This document shows, piece after piece, positions 1 to 8,800 of a stretch of 64,000 nt of DNA (position 1 is the stretch's first letter; each line of letters starts with the position of its first letter). This DNA is from Burkholderia pyrrocinia (lineage in GTDB: Bacteria > Pseudomonadota > Gammaproteobacteria > Burkholderiales > Burkholderiaceae), in NCBI RefSeq assembly GCF_018417535.1, contig NZ_CP070977.1, positions 930,001 to 994,000 on the forward strand, in the 5' to 3' direction. The position numbers were made by a program, and so were the translations under genes. Below the pieces are notes generated by a model. That model saw nothing but the letters and a program-made list of their open reading frames with translations. It was not told where the DNA came from and searched no databases.

Positions 1-555
1 AAAGCGAGGCGGTCCGGTGCGCGCCCGCGCGCCGGCCGTCGCATCGACGTTGACCTCGGTGAGATGAAAGACGAGCTGCTGGCGTTTTGCCGTCGTCAGA
101 ATGTCAGCGTCAGCGATGCGCTGCGGCAAATAGTCGGGCGCGTGCTTGACACCGACGTTCGGCGGCTTCCGCCGATCGAGACGGGACCGTCGGCGGGAGA
201 ACCGGTACCGGTCAAGGTACGGCTGAGCGCGGCAGAGCACGAAGCCGTGCGTGAAGTCGCGGCCCGGATGGGCTTTACGACGAGCCGATTCTTCGTGGCG
301 ATGGTTCGCGCGCTGGCGATGCGGCAGCCGCAGCTCGGCGAGCGGGAGGTGGCCGCCCTCGAGGAATCCAACTATCAACTGGCTGCGATCGGCCGCAACC
401 TGAACCAGATCGCGCGGGCATTGAATGCCGATCTGGGCGTGGCGGGGCAGCGGGATCGCCTGGTGGTTATCGACGCGCTTCGCCGCGAGATCCACGCACA
501 TCTGGAAAAAGTGCATGACATGCAGCGCGCGAATCTCGAGCGCTGGCAACGATAG
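1..555 (+). CDS. MobC-like mobilisation accessory protein, 5' end outside window
   Basis: The reading frame is open from base 1, and an ATG at 64 is the first start inside the window. The upstream codons (RRIDVDLGE) look like the beta strand of a ribbon-helix-helix domain that continues into the helix after the ATG, so the real start probably lies left of the window. The C-terminal half carries LAAIGRNLNQIARALN, the signature of MobC-type relaxosome proteins, which help the relaxase nick oriT. A second RHH-like stretch (VKVRLSAAEHEAV) lies in the middle. It ends 8 bases before the relaxase gene, which supports a mobilisation operon. Family assignment is good; the full length is unknown. Confidence 0.75.
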   Translation, partial: KARRSGARPRAGRRIDVDLGEMKDELLAFCRRQNVSVSDALRQIVGRVLDTDVRRLPPIETGPSAGEPVPVKVRLSAAEHEAVREVAARMGFTTSRFFVAMVRALAMRQPQLGEREVAALEESNYQLAAIGRNLNQIARALNADLGVAGQRDRLVVIDALRREIHAHLEKVHDMQRANLERWQR

Positions 556-563
556 GAGTCGTC

Positions 564-1562
564 GTGGGACACCCTCAAGTGTATGTTGACGGCATTCTTG
601 TGCATTGGGGCGACCGGCTTTTCTACGAGCCGGTGCGTGGCCGCCGGGCGCCGCGCGCAGCCCGCGTGCAGTGGGCGGGTCGGGCCGCGCGCGCGAGCGC
701 GATGCGGGCGCAGATCGATCGTACGCTGAGGAAGGTGCCGGAAGTGATGGTCAAGATCACGAATCGGCCCGGTACGCGCAACGGCATGGCGGCGATTCGT
801 AGCCATCTCGAGTATGTCAGTCGTAACGGCGAGGTCGAGCTGGAGGACCAGGACGGCGAATCTATCGCTGGCTGGCATGACGTGCAGGATCTTGCGCGTA
901 TGTGGCGGCACGCGGGTCGCGGGATCGCCGAAGAAAGTGAGCGGCGGGAAGCATTCAACGTCATGCTGTCGATGCCGCCTGGCACGGATCGGGCGGCGGT
1001 CAAGGCGGCCGCGCGTGAATTTGCGCGCGAGGAATTCGGCGGCAAGCACGACTACGTGTTCGCTGCGCACAACGACGAGAACCATCCGCACGTTCACCTC
1101 GTCGTGCTGGCGCGTGGCCGTGACGGGCGGCGCCTGAATCCGCGTAAGGCGGATCTGCAACGCTGGCGCGAGCGCTTTGCGCACGAGCTGCGCGAGCATG
1201 GCGTCGAAGCGAACGCGACGCCGCGGCGCACGCGTGGTGTGACCCAGCGTTACGAGCGGCAGTCGATTCGGCAAATGCGGGAGCGGGGCGTGACGCCGCG
1301 CGCGCGGCCTGCGGCCCCGGATGCTCGCGCGACGTTCGAAGCGCATCTGCCGACGATGACGGCGTGGCGCGCGACGGCCGAGGTGCTGGCCTCATCCAGT
1401 GATGTGTCCGACCAACGCATGGCGCGTGAGATTACGGATTTTGTGAGGGAGATGCCGGTCGCCGTTGGAGCACGCGGGATCGACAAGCGCGATGTTGTGC
1501 CGCAGGCCGGTAAAAAACCGAGCGGGCATCGCCGTCGCGGTGTTCCCGACGCTGAGCGCTAA
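564..1562 (+). CDS. Relaxase/mobilisation nuclease (MOBP/VirD2-like)
   Basis: This 332-aa protein starts at GTG 564. Near residues 168-177 it has HNDENHPHVH, the metal-binding histidine motif of HUH relaxases. Upstream HLEYVSRNG is a candidate site for the catalytic tyrosine. Such enzymes nick oriT and pilot the single strand into a recipient. The C terminus is short and basic and I see no helicase or primase domain, so this is a minimal relaxase of a mobilisable rather than self-transmissible element. No type IV secretion genes are visible in the window. It lies between the MobC-like gene and the methylase in one tight unit (6-base gap downstream). Confidence 0.85.
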   Translation: MGHPQVYVDGILVHWGDRLFYEPVRGRRAPRAARVQWAGRAARASAMRAQIDRTLRKVPEVMVKITNRPGTRNGMAAIRSHLEYVSRNGEVELEDQDGESIAGWHDVQDLARMWRHAGRGIAEESERREAFNVMLSMPPGTDRAAVKAAAREFAREEFGGKHDYVFAAHNDENHPHVHLVVLARGRDGRRLNPRKADLQRWRERFAHELREHGVEANATPRRTRGVTQRYERQSIRQMRERGVTPRARPAAPDARATFEAHLPTMTAWRATAEVLASSSDVSDQRMAREITDFVREMPVAVGARGIDKRDVVPQAGKKPSGHRRRGVPDAER

Positions 1563-1567
1563 CCGTC

Positions 1568-2356
1568 ATGGCACAACCGATCATCCCGTGGATGGGAGGC
1601 AAGCGACGCCTGGCCGATGTCCTGATTCCACGTTTTCCACCGCACGCGTGCTATGTCGAGGTATTCGCGGGCAGCGCGGCGCTATTTTTTATGCGCCCGC
1701 CGGCGGACGTCGAAGTGCTGAACGACCTGAGCGGCGACATCGTGAATTTGTATCGCGTCGTCCAGCATCATCTCGAAGAGTTCGTCCGGCAATTCAAGTG
1801 GGCGTTGAGTAGCCGGCAGGTATTCAGGTGGTTGCGGGAGACGCGACCAGAGACGCTTACTGACATTCAGCGCGCTGCACGGTTCTACTATCTGCAGCAA
1901 AACTGCTTCGGTGGTCTTGTCACTGGGCAGACGTTTGGCACGGCGACGACGCAGCCGCCGGGGCTCAACCTATTGCGCATCGAAGAGACGTTGTCGGCTG
2001 CGCACTTGCGCCTGTCGGGTACCTATATCGAAAATCTCGACTGGCAGGTTTGCGTCGAGCGGTACGATCGGCCGCACACGTTCCAGTACCTTGATCCACC
2101 TTACTGGCAAACGGAAGGCTACGGCGTGCCGTTTGGTTTCGAGCAATACGAAGCAATGGCCGAGTTGCTGCGCCGGCTGAAAGGGAAGGCGATTGTGAGT
2201 TTGAACGATCACCCGGACATTCGACGCGTGTTTGAGGGATTCGAGTTCGAGGTCGCACCGATCACGTATACGGTGAACGGTGCGCAGCCAGCGAAGCGGT
2301 CAGAGCTGATCATCTACAGTTGGGACCGTTCGGTGGACCCGGTTGGCCTGTTTTGA
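1568..2356 (+). CDS. D12-class N6-adenine DNA methyltransferase
   Basis: This 262-aa protein has the Dam/D12 layout. Motif I (PWMGGKRRL, residues 5-13) and the SAM pocket VEVFAGSAALFF lie near the N terminus, and motif IV DPPYW (residues 177-181) carries the catalytic DPPY. It would methylate adenine N6 in a short site. There is no restriction partner next to it, so it is an orphan methylase of the kind carried by phages and mobilisable elements, possibly protecting the incoming DNA. It begins 5 bases after the relaxase stop and is very likely co-transcribed with it. The target sequence cannot be read from the protein. Confidence 0.88.
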   Translation: MAQPIIPWMGGKRRLADVLIPRFPPHACYVEVFAGSAALFFMRPPADVEVLNDLSGDIVNLYRVVQHHLEEFVRQFKWALSSRQVFRWLRETRPETLTDIQRAARFYYLQQNCFGGLVTGQTFGTATTQPPGLNLLRIEETLSAAHLRLSGTYIENLDWQVCVERYDRPHTFQYLDPPYWQTEGYGVPFGFEQYEAMAELLRRLKGKAIVSLNDHPDIRRVFEGFEFEVAPITYTVNGAQPAKRSELIIYSWDRSVDPVGLF

Positions 2357-2403
2357 ATTGACCTAACAGTCGGTCGTACGACTAGACGAGATGGAAACGA
2401 AAG

Positions 2404-2430
2404 CGGGAGGCGATGCCTCCCGTTGTTATT
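2404..2430. terminator. Bidirectional hairpin terminator after the mobilisation operon
   Basis: CGGGAGGC and GCCTCCCG form a perfect 8-bp stem with a GAT loop, followed by TTGTTATTT. It lies between the methylase stop (2356) and the end of the small minus-strand gene (2456), so it can serve both. Confidence 0.6.
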
Positions 2431-2455
2431 TCAAGTCGCGACTGTAGCGATGCGG

Positions 2456-2682
2456 TCAAGCCGTCGCGTTGTCGTCGGCTTGATCCTGAGATGCGTCGGT
2501 CGACGCGGAGCTGGGCTCGTCGCTTTTCTTTTCGAGGAGCCCCTCGAGCACCTTCGCACCCTCGAAGCCCGCTACGGCGGCCGCCACCTTGGTGAGCAGG
2601 CCGCATCCGGGGCGAGTTTCTCTGCTGCTTCGACGGCCGCAGCGGCGCCGGCAATTTTGCCGACGGTATCGAGAATTCCCAT
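2456..2682 (-). pseudogene. Small Ala-rich protein gene with an apparent one-base frameshift
   Basis: The minus strand from ATG 2682 reads MGILDTVGKIAGAAAAV then EAAEKLAP. It is preceded by a good ribosome site (GAGG, 8 bases upstream). The frame stops after about 36 codons. Adding one C in the CCCC run at 2609-2612 joins it to a second open stretch, GLLTKVAAAVAGFEGAKVL, with a Ser/Asp/Glu-rich tail ending at 2456. The restored product would be about 75 aa, small and alanine-rich with an acidic tail. I do not recognise a family. Either a frameshift inactivated it or the base run is a sequencing error. Confidence 0.5.
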
Positions 2683-2837
2683 AACTACCTCGTTGGTGAA
2701 ACGTTGTGATGCGGCATTCCCGCACTGGACAATGCGGGTTGTAATAAATATGAAGGGATTGCCTGACGATTTGTGACCCTCACCAAAAATCGCACGTGAT
2801 ACGCTCCGCCCGGTAAAAAATGCAAAAGCGAAATGTT

Positions 2838-2858
2838 GTGTCGGAATAATTCCGACAC
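2838..2858. promoter_or_regulatory. Perfect inverted repeat 33 bases upstream of the cdiA-type gene
   Basis: GTGTCGGAA and TTCCGACAC are exact complements separated by TAA. The element sits in an AT-richer leader just before the start of the large exoprotein gene. It could be an operator for a dimeric regulator or a leader hairpin. There is no T-run after it, so it does not look like a terminator. Confidence 0.45.
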
Positions 2859-2891
2859 GACCTAACAATAAGCCTTCGCAGGGTCGGGATT

Positions 2892-5800
2892 ATGCGTAAC
2901 AAGAAAGCGCAGCGTGTCGGACGCATGCGCATCGCACAGCACGAATTGGCGTGCGAGTCGGCGTGTACGGATTATCGATTTGCCGGGCCCGCATGTGCCG
3001 AGGTCGCGCGTCCCGCATGGATGCGAGGCGTCGCCGCTGTGATGGCGGTCGTGATGTACTTCGCGCCGGCGGTGTTTCTGGCCGATGAAGTGGCGCACGC
3101 CGCACCGATTGTCGATCCGCGCGCGCCGATTCCGTTTCAGCCGACGATCACGCAGACGAGTTCGGGCGTAGCTGCGGTGAACATCGCAACGCCGAATTCG
3201 AACGGCGTCAGCGTGAATCAATACCAATCGTTCGGGATTGATTCGTCAGGTTTAGTACTCAATAACAGCACTGTCGCGGGAACCCCTTTGCTGGGCGGGG
3301 CGCTGGGCGCGAACCCGAATTTGAACGGTCGCTCCGCCTCGCTGATTATCAACCAGGTAACGTCGTCGGGGCCGGCAACGCGCCTCTATGGGCCGCTTGA
3401 GGTTTTCGGGGCGCCGGCCTCTGTCGTGATCGCATCGCCGAATGGTGTTTCGGTCTCAGGGTTGAGCGTTACCAATGTCACGAATCTGACGCTGACCACC
3501 GGCACACCGCAGTTTCTCACCGGTGTTGGCGGCACAGCAACGGATTTTGCGCATGCGGGCGCCGTGGCGTACGACGTTCGCTCGGGCAATATTTCGATCA
3601 GCGGGCCGGCCGGTAACGACGGCACGCCGGGTGCCGGGGTGGAGGGCACTGTCGGGAATTTGGATCTCATCGGCCAAAGTGTCACCGTCAACGCACCGCT
3701 GCGCGCGGATCAGCGCGTAAACATCGTCACGGGCAATCAACTCGTGACACCGACGTCGTCGAACGCGACCGGCATCACGTACGGAACGGCCGCGAACGGC
3801 ACGACCAACACGGTCGCGGCGATTGGCAAGAACGTCGCGGTCGACGCGAACCAGTATGGTTCGGTCACGTCGGGCACCGTCTATATCGTGTCCACGGCGG
3901 CGGGTATGGGAGTCAATACCCAAGGTCCACTGTCGGCAACGGCCGGCAACGTGGTCGTCAACTCGAACGGTGACATCGCGGTCGGACAGACGTTTGCCAA
4001 TCAGAACGTCACATTGGCCAGTGCGGGCAACACAACGATCAGCGGCACGGGTCTCGCGAACCAGAACTACACGGTCAATGCGAACGGCGACATCAGTGCG
4101 CCGGGTGCGGTGTCGGCCGGGCAGAACGTCACGATGACGGCGGGCGGCAATCTGAATGCCGCGTCCGTTGCCGCGAACGGTGCGGCCAACCTCACGGCCG
4201 GCCAGTCGATGACGATCGGTTCGTTGTCGGCGCATGACATCGCGCTGCAGACGACCAACGGTGATCTCACGGTCGGCGGCTTGAGTGCGCCCGGCACGGT
4301 GTCGGCGAAAGCGGGGCGGGATCTGACGGTCAACGGCGCGGTGCAGGGCGGTAGCACGGTCGCGCTCGCGGGCGCGCGCAACGCGACCGTCAACGGGCAG
4401 GTGTCGGGCGTCGGCGATACGACGATCGCCGCGCAAACCGGCTCGGCGACGGTGAGCGGCAATGCGCAATCGAACGGTGCGTTGTCGGTGACGGCGGGGC
4501 AGAACGCTGCGGTCGGTGGCACGGTGCAGGCGCAGGGGCCGGTGACGATCGTCGCACAAGGCGGCTCGATCACGGGGCAAGGCAACGTCGCGTCGTCGCA
4601 AGGCGCGGTGAATCTGAATGCGGGACAGGCCATTGCGTTGAATGGCGCCGTGCAGAGCGGCAGCACGATCAACGCGACCGCCGGCACGAACGCAAGCTTC
4701 GGTGGAACGGTTTCCGCGCCGGGCGCGGTGACGATTCAGGCGGGGCAGGACACGACGCTCGGCGGAAACGTCACGAGCGGCGCAGCCCTGAATGTGACCT
4801 CCGGCGGCAACACCAGCGTGCAGGGAACGGCCGCGTCGGTCGGCGACATGACGCTCGCGGCCAACGGCGGCTCGTTGACGACGACCGGCAACGTGGTGTC
4901 GCTCGGCACATTGAACGCGAGCGGATCGCAGGGCGTGAGCCTGGGCGGTCTCGTCTACAGCGGCAGTAACGCATCGATCGGATCGAGCGCGGGTAGCGTC
5001 GCGATCGCGGGTGCTGTGTCGACGCCGGGCGCGGTCAATATCAATGCCGGGCAGGACGCGACGGTCGCCGGGACGATCCAGAGCGGCCAGACCACGACGA
5101 TTGCAGCCGCGCGCGATGCGAACCTGAATGGGGGCCTCGCAGTCAGCAACACGGGCAACGCGAGCGTGACGGCGGGCCGCGACATCAACGGCACGGGTGC
5201 GATCAGCGTCGCGAACGATACGACGCTCAATGCCGGTAACAACGTCGCCATCTCAGGCGCGATCCAGACTGGCAACAATCTGAGTGCAGCCGCTGGCCAG
5301 AACCTGTCGGTCGGCGCGACGACGGCCGTGGGCAGCAGCACGCTGACGGCGACCAACGGTAGTGCGACGCTCGCAGGCGATTCACTGTCGGGCGGGACAA
5401 CGACGATCACGGCCGGTACGGACGTGAATGCACAAGGCAGCCTGAAGAGCATCGGCGATCTGAACGCCAATGCGAAGACAGGGAACCTTACGGCAGCCGG
5501 TCCAGTTTCGACGGCGGGCAATGCGAGCCTGGCCGCCGGCCAGAATCTGACGCTCAACGGCCAGACGACCGCGTCGAAAAATGCGAGCCTCACGGCGACG
5601 AACATCACGACGCAGGGCGTGGCGGTGGGTGGCAATCTGACCGCAACTGCGACGAATAATCTCGATACGTCGGCAGGCCAGCTCAATCAGCCCTTCAGCG
5701 CCACCGCGCCGGCCTTGTCGGTCGGCGGCAATGCGACCATGTCGGGTGCGAACGTGACGACCGCGAATGCAGTGGTCGGCGGCACGACGCAGATCACCGG

Positions 5801-8800
5801 GACGCAAAGCCTGACGACGGGTGGCACGGCGGCCTTCAAGGGCGACGCGACGCTCGCCGGCGGCACGGTCAATAACGTCGGGACGCAGATGGCGGCCGGC
5901 AACCTGAACGTGTCCGGCTCGACCGTCTCGAATTCGGGCAGCTTGTCGTCGCTGCAGACCGCGAACGTCACCGCGACGAACCTCAATAACTCGGGAACGA
6001 TCTACGGGCCGACTGCGAATTTCAACGTGTCGGGTACGACGACCAACTCGGGCGGCTTGCTCGCGACGAACGCACTGAACCTGACGACCGGCAGCCTGAG
6101 CAATGCGAACGGGCTCATTTTCTCGGGCGACGTCAACAACCCGACTACGGCGATCGGCAATACGACCGTGACGGTCACCGGCGGCAATGGTTCGTTCGAC
6201 AATACCAACGGCCGGATACTCGCGCAGAACGTGGCGACGTTGAATTTGCCGAACCAGATGCTCGACCCTTCGGCAGCCAGTTACGGGACCGTCAACGGCG
6301 GCAACGGCCTGAATCTGTCCGCGCAGTCGGTGAACAATTCCGGGACGTGGACGCTGCCGGGGACGGCGGTTACAGTCTCGGCGACCAATGGTATCAACAA
6401 CGCAGGCACGATCAATCAGGGCACGGGCTCGCTGACGCTGAATGGCGCGGTCGGCAATACCGGAACCGTCAACGGCAACGACCTGACGATCAACGGCTCG
6501 TTCGCGAACCAGGCGAGCGGTACGGTCACGGCCAATAACGTCTTCACGCTGAATGGCTCGGGCGCCAACGCCGGTACCGTACAAGCCGCCAATACGCTGG
6601 CGATTGTCGGGACGAGCTACGACAACTCGGGCGGCACGACCAAGGCTGGGAACAGCAACAGCCCGGCGGGTAGCGGCAACGCGACGATCAACCTGAGCGG
6701 TGATCTCGGCAATTCCGGTGGCACGCTGACGGCGACGAACGACCTGTCGATCACGGCAAACAATGTCAACAACTCGGCCGCGTCGAGTTCGACCACCACT
6801 ACGACCACGACGACGGTGACGAATCCTGCGCTGACGATGGCGTTGCTCGTTGGGACAGAGCCGATTGAGGCCGATCGCTGGTACCACGCCGGTCAGCAAT
6901 GTTGCATCTCGGCATCGTGGGCGTATAACGCGTCACTTGCGGACCTGTTGTCGCCGGACGGTTTGGCTAGCACCAATACGGTTTTGGCGAACATGCCATC
7001 GGGGACGTATTGGGTCGGTCAGTCGAGTTTCACGACGAGTCCCCCGGTTGCGACCTCCGGGACGGTGACCTTTGTACAGGTGCCGACGATCACCGGCTAC
7101 AACAACAATTCAGGTTCACCGCAGATGGCGAACCTGTGGTTTGTCGAGACGCCCGACAACGCGGGCTTGGCCATCGCCAGGAAGACTGTCACGCTGCCGA
7201 CCGTCACCGAGACCACCACGACGGTTGGCGCAGTCACGACAACCCCGTCGGTCATCGCGGCCGGTCACGATCTGAGTCTGGCGGCCAACACGTTGAACAA
7301 TCAGGGCGGATCGGTGAGTGCCGGTCACGATGCCAATCTCAGTGTCCAGACGCTGAACAACGGCGGCTCGTCCTATACATCGACCGTGACCGATACGGTC
7401 GACGCCGCATCGATCAACGCGATGCTGTCGCAACTCCCTGCGACCGTTTCGATCTGGAGCGCCTACAACGGACCGAACCCGATTACCACTTGCCTGAACG
7501 TCAATGCATCCTGTATCAGTCGACCTCAAATTCAGCTTGCGCAGCAAGGGGCGGTGACGCCGACCACGACGTCGCAAACGGTCACGGTGCAAGGTTCGAC
7601 GGGGCAGATCGTTGCCGGCAATAACGTGAATCTGTCGGGCGGCAACCTGACCAACGCTGGCACGATCACGGCCGCCAATGACGTCGCGGTGCATGCGGCG
7701 AGCTTCACGAATCAAGGCGCGAACGTCGGTTCGAAAACCGTGACGGCAGGTTGTGCTCCGGGCTACTCCGGTTGCACGTCGACCGGCACGACGAATCCGA
7801 ATTCGGAAACCTATAGCTACCAGCAGACCAACAGCAACGTCACGGCGGGCCATGACATCGTCATTGCGGCGAATCAGGTTAGCAACACCTACGGGAATCT
7901 GGTCGCGAAGCACGATGTCGTGATCGGTGGTGCAGGCACGACGGCTGCTGCCACCACGCAGGCGTCGAGCGTAACCAACACGTCGGCCGCGATCGAGGCC
8001 GGCAACAACGTCCAGATCAACGCGGCGAATGTGACGAACACGATCGCTGCACCGGCCACGATCCATCAGAACTACGGAACGGGCTCGCCATACTCGGGTT
8101 GCGGGCAGAACTGCGAAGCCTATATCGAGGTGCAGTCTGCCAAGCCGGCGACGATCACGGCGAACAACAACTTGTCGATCACGGCTGGCGTGTTCAGCAA
8201 CACGGGCAGTCTCGTGACGGCTCTGAACAACGCGACGATCAACGCCAGCTCGAGCGCGTCGAGCGACAACCAATACCTGCACGCGTATTGGACCGGTAAC
8301 CCCGCCGGCATTCGCACGTGGGGTTGCCAAGGTTCGGCCGTGACCTGCCAGAACCTGTACGGCGGGGCGTTCAGTCTCGGCGATGCGCAAGCCGCACCGG
8401 GGCTGCCGTCGAACGTCGGGATGTCGGATTTCGTGCCGGCGACGATTCAGGCGGGCAACTCGCTTGCCGTGAACTCGCCGACGTTGACGAACACCGGCAA
8501 CGTGATCGGGCAGTCGATCGCGCTGACGGGTTCGCAGCTCGTCAACGGGATCACGAATCCGAACGTCTTTACGCCGCCGCCGGTCGTGTCGGGGCAGGTG
8601 ATCTCGCTTGGGCCGGTGTCGGCTCCGTCCGGCGTAGCGACGACTGTCAACGGGTTCGACCAGGTTGTCGACGCGAGCGGCCAGCCGACGTCGGTGACGG
8701 GCACGGCTGGCTTGCCCCCGAACACGCCGATCGGCGCGCGAACCGTCGGCACGCCGGTTGCACCGACCGTCACGCAGGCAAACGCGCCGTTGAGCGCGAC

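Noticed and set aside
3900..5700. Short repeated motifs that could suggest a CRISPR or tandem array
   Set aside because: The repeats are degenerate, in frame and encode FHA-type beta-helix turns. There are no constant repeats with unique spacers.
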